35,765 nt of DNA from Acidimicrobiia bacterium (GTDB lineage: Bacteria; Actinomycetota; Acidimicrobiia; Acidimicrobiales; Bin134): NCBI GenBank assembly GCA_022827405.1, contig JAJDTA010000057.1, positions 1 to 35,765 of the forward strand. Direction: 5' to 3'. Position 1 is the first letter of the stretch; each line of letters starts with the position of its first letter. Shown here piece by piece: positions 24,531 through 32,507 of this stretch. The notes below the pieces were generated by a model that made no database searches, had not been told where the DNA came from, and saw only the letters and a list, made by a program, of their open reading frames with translations. The position numbers and the translations under genes are program-made.

Positions 24531-25562
24531 TTGAAGCTGGTGACCTTTCAACCAGCCCGAGCGGAGCCGCGTCTCGGGATTCTCGACGGCGAAACAGTCG
24601 TGGAGCCAGGACCCGTCCTTCGCGCGGACGAGGCAATGCGCGGCGGGGAGACAGCCGGGGCGAGAGCGCCTGCGGTTGCCGACGAAATGGTTGCCTTCTT
24701 TGAAAGCGGAGAAGAGGGGAAAGGCCACGCACTGAGAGCGCTCGACATTGCTCGGACTCATCGGGAAAGCGGCAATCGACTCATCGACGGCGACGGGTCC
24801 CCGGTGGTCCATGACCTCAGCGGCGTTCGACTGCGTGCACCGGTGCCGCGCCCGCGGCGGGTGCGCGACTATCTCACATACCGGGATCACGCGACCGGTG
24901 GCGGATTGTCGATTCCTCCCGCGTTCGAGGCAATGCCGATCTGCTACCAGTGCAACGCCGAGTCGATCGTCGGGCCCGGGGAACCACTGCTGTGGCCGTC
25001 GTTCACAGATCAACTGGACTTCGAACTGGAGATTGGATTCTTCACTTCGCGGGGAGGACGGAACCTGTCCCCAGCCGAGGCGCAGGGACATATTGCCGGG
25101 GTGACGATCTTCAACGATGTCAGCGCCCGCGACATCCAGGTGTTTGAGATGACGTTGACCATCGGCCCGTCCAAGGGGAAGGACTTCTGCACCGCGATGG
25201 GTCCTTGTGTGCTGACCATGGACGAAGTTGACGAGTGGTCTATTGAGATGAGCGCATCGATCAACGGCGAGTTGTGGGCGTCAGGGACCACGGCAGGGCG
25301 TCAGTTCTCGTTTGCGGAGGTGCTGGCATGGGCTTCGCTGGATGAAGATGTCTATCCAGGTGAGTTTTTTGCCGTGGGGACAGTAGGTGGTGGCTGTGGG
25401 TATGAGCTCGACCGCTGGATCCAGCCCGGTGACATAGTCGAGCTTGAGGCATCGGGCGTCGGGGTGCTGAGCAATCCGGTGGGCGAGAAGCAGACCCACC
25501 GCGACGGTGTTGGCCTGGCGAGTTACCAAGGCTCGCCAGAGGTGCATCCCAGCCATGGTTGA
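24531..25562 (+). CDS. Fumarylacetoacetate hydrolase (FAH) family protein
   Basis: From TTG 24531 the protein has 343 residues and begins LKLVTFQPA, the typical N-terminus. The open frame back to 24471 adds 20 residues unlike the family. FAH enzymes use a divalent metal to hydrolyse C-C bonds of acylpyruvates or to hydrate or decarboxylate related 2-keto acids. The metal triad is visible as the two Glu of DFELEIG and the Asp of FNDVSARD. SKGKDFCTAMGPC is the standard substrate-side motif. It lies between the EthD-like gene and an SDR gene in the same operon. The natural substrate is not readable, but a keto-acid product is expected. Confidence 0.85.
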   Translation: MKLVTFQPARAEPRLGILDGETVVEPGPVLRADEAMRGGETAGARAPAVADEMVAFFESGEEGKGHALRALDIARTHRESGNRLIDGDGSPVVHDLSGVRLRAPVPRPRRVRDYLTYRDHATGGGLSIPPAFEAMPICYQCNAESIVGPGEPLLWPSFTDQLDFELEIGFFTSRGGRNLSPAEAQGHIAGVTIFNDVSARDIQVFEMTLTIGPSKGKDFCTAMGPCVLTMDEVDEWSIEMSASINGELWASGTTAGRQFSFAEVLAWASLDEDVYPGEFFAVGTVGGGCGYELDRWIQPGDIVELEASGVGVLSNPVGEKQTHRDGVGLASYQGSPEVHPSHG

Positions 25563-25607
25563 GCGCTTGGCCGATGCCTGCACCCCGAGGGATGTCCTCG
25601 AGGCGAG

Positions 25608-26393
25608 GTGAGCTCACGCACCTACGCCATCACCGGATCTGCCTCTGGTCTCGGGGCCGAAACTCGTCGCCTGTTGCTTCAACAAGGGCACCGCGTGATC
25701 GGCATCGATCTTCGCGATGCCGAGGTGTGCGTCGACCTCGCCGACGCAGCTGATCGTCGCCGGGCAATCGACAGGGTGGAGGAACTCTCAGCCGGTCGAG
25801 TGAACGCGGTGATCGCGTGCGCCGGAATCAGCGGCGGCACGGGGAGACCAGAACCCATCGTCAGGGTCAACTACTTCGGCACCATCGACATCCTCGAGGG
25901 ATTGCGGCCGCTGCTCGCCCGGTCCAGCGAACCGCGGGCGGTCGCAGTCACATCTGTCGCCACCCTTACGACGGGGTCCGACGATCCTGTGGTTCGCGCC
26001 TGTCTCGACGGAGACGAAGAACGAGCTGTTGCTGCGGCTGTGACAGCTGACCACAACTTGGGGACTGCGGCATACGCCGCTTCCAAGCGCGCCCTGTCGA
26101 TTTGGACCCGGCGGAGGGCGCCCGCAGCCGACTGGGCGGGCGCGGGCATCGCACTGAATGCCGTTGGCCCGGGTCTCATTGCCACACCGATGACGGAATA
26201 CCTCCTGGCACCGGAGAGACGCGCCCAAACTGAGGCTGACGTCCCTATGCCGTTTGGCGGAGTCGGCGAGCCGCGTCACGTCGCGTCCCTTCTCGCCTGG
26301 CTGACCAGCATCGACAACGGGCGGGTCACGGGGCAGGTGATTTTCGTCGACGGGGGCTACGACGTCCTCCATCGCGGCGAGGACATTTGGTGA
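25608..26393 (+). CDS. Short-chain dehydrogenase, 3-alpha-HSD/carbonyl reductase-like
   Basis: The 261-residue oxidoreductase starts at GTG 25608. The nucleotide motif is TGSASGLG (9-16). IGIDLRDAEVCVDL, VNYFGTIDILEGL and the catalytic Ser116/Tyr156/Lys160 (YAASK) give it the look of the 3-alpha-hydroxysteroid dehydrogenase/carbonyl reductase group. The C-terminus FVDGGYDVL is standard. It likely interconverts an alcohol and a ketone in the pathway of its operon; a steroid substrate should not be assumed. The stop is one base from the stop of the opposing CoA-transferase gene. Confidence 0.84.
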   Translation: MSSRTYAITGSASGLGAETRRLLLQQGHRVIGIDLRDAEVCVDLADAADRRRAIDRVEELSAGRVNAVIACAGISGGTGRPEPIVRVNYFGTIDILEGLRPLLARSSEPRAVAVTSVATLTTGSDDPVVRACLDGDEERAVAAAVTADHNLGTAAYAASKRALSIWTRRRAPAADWAGAGIALNAVGPGLIATPMTEYLLAPERRAQTEADVPMPFGGVGEPRHVASLLAWLTSIDNGRVTGQVIFVDGGYDVLHRGEDIW

Positions 26394-26394
26394 C

Positions 26395-27585
26395 TCAGTT
26401 GATAATGCCAGCGTCTCGCAGACTGGCAATGTCGCCGGCCGATCGGCCCAGTTCGGCCAAGATGGCGTCGTTGTCCGCCCCGCGGAGTGACGCGGTCGCG
26501 GCGAGCGTTGCGGGGGTGGCCGAGAAGCGGGCTGCGGGCCGGGGTTGGCGGATGGGCCCGGCGAGCGGATGTTCCCAGATCTGGAGGGTCTCGTTGTGGA
26601 GCACTTGCGGGTCAACCAGAGCTTCCTCCGCGTCGAGCACCGGTCCGCAGGGGACGTCTGCGGCTATGAGCCGCTCCAAGGCCTCGGTGACCGCGATGGC
26701 GGAGAATGCATTGGCCACCAAGACGCCCAAGGTGGCGAAGTTCTCGGGGTCTGCGATTGCCCCGTCGCGAAAGCGCGGATCGTCGATCCATTCTGGGTGT
26801 CCAAGCGCCTCAAAGAGGCCATGGCGCTGCTGGTCGGTGGCCACGAAATAAACGATCTTGCCGTCGGCGCATTCAGTGAGGTTGTAGACGGTTGACATGA
26901 GGATTCCGGGAGAGGCGTCTGCGGCTAACACCGTCTTGTCCACCATCCCGTCGGGCCAGAAAAAGCTCATGGCGGCATCAAGCATCGGGACTTCGATGTG
27001 TTGACCTCCTCCTCCCTGCTCTCTGACCAACAATGCCGCGGTGATCGCCTGGGCCGCGGTAAGCGCGGTGCTCTTGTCGGCATACAAATTGCGGACCAGA
27101 TCCGGAAACGGAATCTCAGGGTTGAGCTGCCGCGAGATCATGCCGATGAGCCCTTGGATCACTGGGTCGAGAACAGGCCGTTCGCGATAAGGACCCGTGC
27201 TGCCGAACCCCGATACCGAGCAGTAGACGATGTCGTTGTTGAGTTCCTTGACCGTGTCGTAGTCGATTCCCAATCTCTCCACGACGCCCGGCCGGAAGTT
27301 CTGAACGACGACATCAGACTTGACGGCCACCTCAAGCACGATCTCCCGACCGGCGTCGCTGGCCATGTCCACAGCAAGGCAACGTTTGCCCCGGTTGTTG
27401 TTCAGATAGAACGCCGAGAGCCCTGCTTTGGAAAAATATGGCAGGCGGGAGGCGTCGCCGACGCCCGCTATTGGCTCAACCTTGATCACGTCAGCGCCCT
27501 GGTCGGCAAGGATCATTGTGGCCAGCGGACCCGACACTATTTGGCTGAGGTCGAGCACCTGCACGCCGGAAAGTGGTCCGGGCAT
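26395..27585 (-). CDS. CaiB/BaiF family (type III) CoA-transferase
   Basis: The 396-residue enzyme moves CoA between carboxylic acids without ATP. The N-terminal SGVQVLDLSQIVSGPLA and the segment ADVIKVEP are typical, as is VVVQNFRPGVVERLG. The catalytic Asp is D170 in NLYADKSTALT. Length matches the family. It is the last gene of the leftward amidohydrolase/SnoaL operon, 55 bases behind the SnoaL-like gene, and runs tail-to-tail into the SDR gene. It would activate a pathway acid to its CoA ester, perhaps one made by the neighbouring amidohydrolases. Confidence 0.9.
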   Translation of the reverse strand: MPGPLSGVQVLDLSQIVSGPLATMILADQGADVIKVEPIAGVGDASRLPYFSKAGLSAFYLNNNRGKRCLAVDMASDAGREIVLEVAVKSDVVVQNFRPGVVERLGIDYDTVKELNNDIVYCSVSGFGSTGPYRERPVLDPVIQGLIGMISRQLNPEIPFPDLVRNLYADKSTALTAAQAITAALLVREQGGGGQHIEVPMLDAAMSFFWPDGMVDKTVLAADASPGILMSTVYNLTECADGKIVYFVATDQQRHGLFEALGHPEWIDDPRFRDGAIADPENFATLGVLVANAFSAIAVTEALERLIAADVPCGPVLDAEEALVDPQVLHNETLQIWEHPLAGPIRQPRPAARFSATPATLAATASLRGADNDAILAELGRSAGDIASLRDAGIIN

Positions 27586-27640
27586 CAGAGTCCTTCCGTC
27601 AACTTAAGCGCCCCAACCGCCTAGTAATAGGAGTTGGGAG

Positions 27641-28210
27641 TCAGCGCCACGGTGTGAAGGATCCCGCGCGGAGAACTTTGTCGGGTCGGGGTCCGTGAAC
27701 CCATCGGTAGTACCGGTACGACAGGCGCCATCGGTCATTCTCAAATCGGAACCGCTGAAGACAGTCGATGATCGGAAGCGGTTCTACTTCCAACAGATCA
27801 TCGGGAGAATCGGAATCGATCTGAGTTCTGTTGTCGAAGTAGACCATCCAATGAAGACACTCGACCTCGGTGTCGGACAGCATCTCCCACTGGAAATTGG
27901 TGAGGATGTGCGTGCGCCAGTAGCGGTGATCGGAGGGCAGCGTCTCTACCTCTCGTTCCTGTTGGGCACGGTGCTCCTCTATTCCCTCGACCCGCCTCAC
28001 CGTGGGGGGGCTCGCCACATCATCGACAATCTCACGTACAAAGTCATCGGTGACGTATTCGAGTTCGTCCAGCACGCGGCGATACTCTCCTAGCCGGTAC
28101 ATGCCGGCGATCAGGTTGGAGCAGGCCATGAACGCTCGCAGCTCGCGGTCGGTCGGCTCCTTGCCCATCTCCGGATGCGGCAACCCGAAGTACTCGCGCA
28201 TTTCCATCAT
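27641..28210 (-). CDS. SnoaL/NTF2-like or dioxygenase-beta-like small protein
   Basis: The 189-residue protein starts at ATG 28210, which overlaps the upstream amidohydrolase stop by four bases. The pattern of an N-terminal helical part, VTDDFVREIV, then several strands (THILTNFQWEMLSDTEVECLHWMVYFDN) and the ending FRFENDRWRLSYRYYRWVHG resembles the cone-shaped NTF2/SnoaL fold shared with ring-hydroxylating dioxygenase beta subunits. No dioxygenase alpha subunit is present. The role could be isomerase, hydratase or accessory; I do not recognise a specific subfamily. Confidence 0.6.
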   Translation of the reverse strand: MMEMREYFGLPHPEMGKEPTDRELRAFMACSNLIAGMYRLGEYRRVLDELEYVTDDFVREIVDDVASPPTVRRVEGIEEHRAQQEREVETLPSDHRYWRTHILTNFQWEMLSDTEVECLHWMVYFDNRTQIDSDSPDDLLEVEPLPIIDCLQRFRFENDRWRLSYRYYRWVHGPRPDKVLRAGSFTPWR

Positions 28211-29496
28211 GGATTCCTACTTCTTTCTGTGGTGAACGCGTTCTTTGCGGAACTGTCATGGACAAGGGCATCCATCCAGGATGGATCGACGGTGTGCCGG
28301 AACAGCCGGCTGGCGTTGCCGTGCATCATCAGTGCAACCTCTTCAGCGGTCGCGTCGCCCATTTGGCGGTGGAGGATCTCTTGGGTGTTGGGCCAAGTGC
28401 CGTCGCCGTGCGGGTAATCCGACTCGACGAGGAGGTGGTCGACGCCGATGTAGTGCCGAAGAGCGATTCCAGCCGGGTCGTCGAGGACGCAGAAATAGAA
28501 ATTGCGCTTCAGCACCTCAACGGGTTCGACGCCCTCGCCGACCCATGTGCCGAAGAACTCGTGGTACTTGAACGAGTGCTTCAAGCGGTCGATCAACCCG
28601 GGGACCCAGGAGACGCCACCCTCGGTGAGAACAATCCGGACTTCGGGGAACTTCAGGGGGATCTTGGAGTACACCCAGTCCACGGCGGCGTGCCAGGCGC
28701 TCATCGGGAACAGTGCTGCGGCTACGTCGGGGGGCGCGTCGGGCGATGTCGTCGGAGTGGTCGACGACGATCCGACATGGAGGCAGATGACCGTCTCGGT
28801 TTCCTCGCATGCGGCGATGAGCGGGTCCCAGTGACCCGAGTAGAGGCTTGGGTATCCAAGCTTGTGGGGCGACTCTGTGAACGACAGCGCCTTGAAGCCT
28901 CGTTCGGCGTTGCGCCGCACCTCACCCGCGGCCACAGATGGGTCGTTGAACCAGGTGATCTGGCAGGGGATCATCCGGTCGGGGTAGGTACCACACCACT
29001 CTTCGAGGTACCAGTCATTCCAGGCCCGCAAGGTGGCTAGTCCCAGGTCTTGGTCTTGCAATTCGGAGAAGCGCTGCCCCGCAAACCCCGCCAGCATCGA
29101 CGGGAAGCAGATCGACGCGTAGACGCCGTTGATGTCCATATCGTGGATCCGGGCGTGGATGTCCCAGCACCCCCGGCGCATGTCCTCGGTGCGGGCTGGC
29201 TCCACCGTGTATTCCGCGGGAGGGCGACCGGCGACTGCGTTGAGCCCAATGTTGGGCAGTTCTATGTCCTCCATTCGCCAAACCTGTCGGCCGTCGTCGC
29301 GTTCGACCATCATCGGTGCCCTGTCGGCGAACTTCGACGGCAAGCGACCGGCGAACAGGTCGGGAGGCTCGACGAGATGGTCGTCGACCGAGATAATCGG
29401 GAAGTACCGGTGACGCGGCTCAGGCTCCGGGAGGAAAGTGACCGTGTCGGTGCCTTCGGTGCGGAATGCGTCGGCGATTGATTTCTCTTCTGTCAC
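28207..29496 (-). CDS. Amidohydrolase family 2 (ACMSD-like) protein
   Basis: This third metal-dependent TIM barrel has 429 residues from GTG 29496. GGAG lies eight bases upstream, and the longer frame to ATG 29553 adds a Cys- and Gly-rich stretch not typical of the family. Metal-site landmarks are ISVDDHLVEPPDLF (His and Glu ligands), the His of CLHVGSSS and the Asp of VESDYPHGDG. It heads the leftward operon with the SnoaL-like and CoA-transferase genes, behind the promoter at site D. The DxHxxEP pattern groups it with the amidohydrolase at 22847 rather than with that at 11033. Confidence 0.84.
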   Translation of the reverse strand: MTEEKSIADAFRTEGTDTVTFLPEPEPRHRYFPIISVDDHLVEPPDLFAGRLPSKFADRAPMMVERDDGRQVWRMEDIELPNIGLNAVAGRPPAEYTVEPARTEDMRRGCWDIHARIHDMDINGVYASICFPSMLAGFAGQRFSELQDQDLGLATLRAWNDWYLEEWCGTYPDRMIPCQITWFNDPSVAAGEVRRNAERGFKALSFTESPHKLGYPSLYSGHWDPLIAACEETETVICLHVGSSSTTPTTSPDAPPDVAAALFPMSAWHAAVDWVYSKIPLKFPEVRIVLTEGGVSWVPGLIDRLKHSFKYHEFFGTWVGEGVEPVEVLKRNFYFCVLDDPAGIALRHYIGVDHLLVESDYPHGDGTWPNTQEILHRQMGDATAEEVALMMHGNASRLFRHTVDPSWMDALVHDSSAKNAFTTERSRNP

Positions 29497-29580
29497 CGAT
29501 TCATCTCCGCATCCACCAGTGCCCCCATCGGCGCGATCCTCGCACTGTTGCATTTGAATGGAGCAGGCCCAGCACTCCCT

Positions 29581-29611
29581 AAACCATATATATCGAATAT
29601 CTGAATTTCAA
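29581..29611 (-). promoter_or_regulatory. Shared-motif site D, promoter of the leftward amidohydrolase operon
   Basis: On the minus strand a -35 TTGAAA (29611-29606) and a -10 TATGGT (29588-29583) are 17 bases apart. The -10 lies inside the complement of AAACCATATATATCGA (29581-29596), the same 16 bases as at site C. Layout and -10 hexamer are the same as at site B. The gene start lies about 80 bases downstream. Confidence 0.55.
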
Positions 29612-29661
29612 GAGTGGTTCAATGTCAATCGTGCCCAGCAATAGAGGGGGCGGTGGCTTGC

Positions 29662-30342
29662 TCACGATGGTGACTCGACGATATCCACCACTCTGCGGAA
29701 GAAGCGCGCGGCGGTTATTCCGTCAAGTGCACGATGGTCGAGCGCGAGCGTGAATGACGAGACTGTCCGCACCTCAATTTGCCCGATCTCCACAACCGGT
29801 ACTTCGCGGGCCGAAGCCACGCCGAGGATGGCAGGCTGGGGCGGGTTGGGGGTCGGGAACCCGCCGTGGATCCCCAAACCGCCGATGTTGCTGATGGTGA
29901 AGTTCGCCCCGCGAAACAACTCGGGGTTGGCAGCCCCCGACCGGACTGCTGTGACGAGTGTGTCGAGTTCGGTAACGATCTCCGTAAGCTCGCCACTGGT
30001 TGATCGGAACACCGGCACCACCAAGCCACGAGGCGAGTCAACCGCTATGCCGACGCCAGGATCGTCGGTGAGCCGGCGTCGAAAACCCGAGTAGTCGAGC
30101 TCAGCGGCGACTCTCGGGTGCTCGCGCAAGGCCACGAGTACCGCGTGCACCACAACGGCGTTGAAGGTCGCCGGCAGACCGTCAGCGCGCATAGAGGACA
30201 CCTGTTCAAGGGCGGCATCGACCCGAACGTCGACGAATTGGGCCGCAAGCGGCGCGATCGCCTCCGACATGCGGCGCGCCATGGCGCGCTCAACCGGGCT
30301 TAGCGGTTCCCAGCCCTCAGCGTCGACCGCACTTCCACTCAC
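29662..30342 (-). CDS. E2 acyltransferase catalytic domain, stand-alone
   Basis: The 226-residue protein is the catalytic core of a dihydrolipoamide acyltransferase (2-oxoacid dehydrogenase E2), which passes the acyl group from lipoate to CoA. The active-site motif is DHRALDG, with H203 and D207. SPVERAMARRMSEA at the N-terminus and NFTISNIGGLG are typical. A normal E2 also carries a lipoyl domain and a peripheral-subunit-binding domain in the same chain. Here the lipoyl domain is a separate gene just upstream, overlapping by four bases (GTGA), and no subunit-binding domain is evident in either. The start is GTG 30342. It is the last gene of the operon. Confidence 0.88.
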   Translation of the reverse strand: MSGSAVDAEGWEPLSPVERAMARRMSEAIAPLAAQFVDVRVDAALEQVSSMRADGLPATFNAVVVHAVLVALREHPRVAAELDYSGFRRRLTDDPGVGIAVDSPRGLVVPVFRSTSGELTEIVTELDTLVTAVRSGAANPELFRGANFTISNIGGLGIHGGFPTPNPPQPAILGVASAREVPVVEIGQIEVRTVSSFTLALDHRALDGITAARFFRRVVDIVESPS

Positions 30343-30587
30343 GCGTCCACCTCAATGACGAGTAGCGGTGCGCCGATGTCGACCCATTGCCCCACCGACA
30401 CCAGAACCTCGGAGACGGTGCCCGACCAAGGACAGGTCACGTCGACGACAGCCTTCTCTGTCTCCACTCGGAAGATGTCGGCGAACTGCTCAACCCGATC
30501 GCCGGGGGAGACGAGCACCGCCTCGATCAACGCCTCGGCGAGGCCCTCCCCGAGATCAGGCAGGTGGAATGTGCGGGTGTCGCTCAA
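30339..30587 (-). CDS. Free-standing lipoyl domain protein (E2 N-terminal part)
   Basis: The 82-residue protein starts at TTG 30587, overlapping the E1-beta stop by four bases (TTGA). It begins MSDTRTFHLPDLGEGLAEA, as E2 proteins do, and is just one lipoyl domain with the modified lysine K45 in VETEKAVVD. The frame is open much further upstream to 30866, but that part lies antisense-free within E1-beta and is not family-like. It should act as a swinging-arm carrier between E1 and the separate E2 core, much like GcvH in the glycine cleavage system. Confidence 0.85.
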   Translation of the reverse strand: MSDTRTFHLPDLGEGLAEALIEAVLVSPGDRVEQFADIFRVETEKAVVDVTCPWSGTVSEVLVSVGQWVDIGAPLLVIEVDA

Positions 30588-31582
30588 TGGGATGTCTCCC
30601 AAACCGCGGATACGACGTCGTCGCAGGAGGGGAAGTACGCCTGCTCCCTCGATGCGGCGGGGATTGGTCGATTCGGTGCAGCCACGACGCGTACCGGACT
30701 CTGGAGGGCGGAAAACGCACCGGTCGCAACCCTGGCCGCAACCTCTGACGCTAGTGAGCAGCGCTGGATCTCCTCCGACACGATCACCACACGTCTCAGC
30801 CGCTTCGCCGCGGCCAAAATGGCGGACTCGTCGAGCGGTGCCAGGCTGACAAGGTCGAGCACGCATGCTTGCGTTCCCTCCGCCTCCAGCTTGGCGGCAG
30901 CCTCAAGCGCGAGCGCCACCGAGGGACCCCAAGCAATCAGCAGAACATCGTCGCCTTCGCGCACCACGCGAGCTTGAGTCGGATCGATGCCGTTGACTTC
31001 CATATCGGAGCTGATCCGGCCCCGTCGGTACAGGCGCTTCGGCTCCAGAAAGATGTAGGGCTCATCGCTGCGGATGGCCGAGAGCAGCAGCGACCTCGCA
31101 GTCTCGGCATTTGAGGCTGCTACAACGCGCAGGTCGGGCGTGTGGCAGAAGTACGCCTCCGGGCTTTCAGAGTGGAACTCCGCACCCCGGATTCGGCCTC
31201 CGAACGGGATGCGAACGACGATCGGCATAGCGCCCTGCTCGGAGATCCGTGCGGGGAACTTTGCCACATGGCCAAACAACTGGTTGAGAGCGGGATAGAT
31301 GAAACCGTCGAACTGGATCTCGATTATGGGGCGAAATCCGTTTAGCGCCATGCCGACTGCGACGCCCGCGATCCCGGCTTCGCCGAGCGGGGTGTCGAAA
31401 ACTCGATCGGAGCCATAACGCTCCTGAAGGCCACGGGTAATGCGGAAAACCCCGCCCAGCTTCCCGACGTCCTCTCCGAACACGACGGTGCGGGGGTCTT
31501 CGGCCAGGGCATCGTCGAGCCCTTTTGTGATCGCGTCGCCGAGGTTGACGCCGCCGGGCCGCGCAGTGGTCATCTCAGACAC
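30584..31582 (-). CDS. 2-oxoacid dehydrogenase E1 component, beta subunit
   Basis: The protein (332 residues from GTG 31582; ATG 31573 is equally possible) is the transketolase-like beta subunit of a thiamine-diphosphate E1. GEDVGKLGGVFRIT and the cofactor-activating Glu68 in DTPLGEAGIAG are diagnostic, with GGRIRGAEFHSESPEAYF further on. With the alpha subunit it decarboxylates a 2-oxo acid and loads the acyl group on the lipoyl protein. It overlaps the alpha gene by eight bases if GTG is used, and the lipoyl gene by four. Confidence 0.92.
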   Translation of the reverse strand: MSEMTTARPGGVNLGDAITKGLDDALAEDPRTVVFGEDVGKLGGVFRITRGLQERYGSDRVFDTPLGEAGIAGVAVGMALNGFRPIIEIQFDGFIYPALNQLFGHVAKFPARISEQGAMPIVVRIPFGGRIRGAEFHSESPEAYFCHTPDLRVVAASNAETARSLLLSAIRSDEPYIFLEPKRLYRRGRISSDMEVNGIDPTQARVVREGDDVLLIAWGPSVALALEAAAKLEAEGTQACVLDLVSLAPLDESAILAAAKRLRRVVIVSEEIQRCSLASEVAARVATGAFSALQSPVRVVAAPNRPIPAASREQAYFPSCDDVVSAVWETSH

Positions 31583-32507
31583 CGAACTCTTCAGCGAACT
31601 CAGCCGCGGCAGAGCGAATCTCGCCGTAGACCCGCTCCCTTATGATCTCGACGGCGCTGTCTTCCATGGCGCCCAAAGAGACGCAGACTTGAGCAAATCG
31701 GTCGATGGGGTCGTTGCGCCTCCACACCTCGAACTCGTGGTCGGGTCGGTAGAGCGAAGGGTCGTCAGCGGTTGTATGGCCACCCAGTCGGTAGGTAACA
31801 GCCTCGATCAGGCTCGGACCGAGTCCCGCTCGCGCCGCAACGGTCGCATCGCGGACGGCAGCCGCCACGGCCAGCACATCGTTGCCATCGACGCGTACTC
31901 CTCGGAAGCCGTAGCCCTCGGCCCGCACATATACGGTAGATGAAGCGGTTTGGCGGGCGAATGGGGTAGAGATCGCCCAGCCGTTGTTCTCGCAGAGAAA
32001 GACCACCGGAGCGCGATACACGCCAGCCATATTCATGGCTTCGTGGACCTCGCCCTGTGAGGCGGAACCTTCACCGAAAAAGGCGAGGGTGACTTGATCG
32101 CCCCCTCGGGCCCGGTCGGCCATAGCCCATCCAACGGCATGGGACAGTTGCGAGCCAACCGGCACGGCATAGGGTGCAAAGCGGCACGCTCGCCAGTCCC
32201 ATGTGCAGAGCTCGTGTCGCGAGTAAAACCGCAGCATGTCGCGCACAGACACGCCCCGATGTAGTGCCACACCCGGCTGGCGGTACGAGGGAAACACCAT
32301 GTCATCGTCACGCATGGCCCAGACAGCACCGATCTGAGCGGCTTCTTGCCCTTCCGCTTGCCCATACCCCGCTACGACACCTTGCCGCTGCAAGGCAACC
32401 GCGAGCTTGTCGAACTGACGCGCCCGCTGCATGGCCTCGAGCAGCCTGATTGCGGAGTCGGGTTCAAGGGCTTCGGTCGGCTCCGGCCCTGTTAAGCGGG
32501 AGTTCAT
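31575..32507 (-). CDS. 2-oxoacid dehydrogenase E1 component, alpha subunit
   Basis: The start ATG 32507 has GGAG a few bases upstream and overlaps the FAH stop (ATGA). The protein has 310 residues, while the open frame continues upstream to 32804 in unrelated sequence. The thiamine-diphosphate motif spans GEGSASQGEVHEAM to NNGWAIS (145-180). GEG instead of GDG is typical of branched-chain 2-oxoacid E1 alpha subunits, as are PSYRQPGV and YRLGGHTTADDPS. The likely substrate class is a branched or otherwise substituted 2-oxo acid rather than pyruvate; this is inference. No E3 gene is in the window. Confidence 0.91.
   Translation of the reverse strand: MNSRLTGPEPTEALEPDSAIRLLEAMQRARQFDKLAVALQRQGVVAGYGQAEGQEAAQIGAVWAMRDDDMVFPSYRQPGVALHRGVSVRDMLRFYSRHELCTWDWRACRFAPYAVPVGSQLSHAVGWAMADRARGGDQVTLAFFGEGSASQGEVHEAMNMAGVYRAPVVFLCENNGWAISTPFARQTASSTVYVRAEGYGFRGVRVDGNDVLAVAAAVRDATVAARAGLGPSLIEAVTYRLGGHTTADDPSLYRPDHEFEVWRRNDPIDRFAQVCVSLGAMEDSAVEIIRERVYGEIRSAAAEFAEEFGV

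Noticed and set aside
12391-29561. CATTTGAATGG found near both site A and site D
   Set aside because: An 11-base match between two places in a window this long is expected by chance, and its distance to the motif differs.
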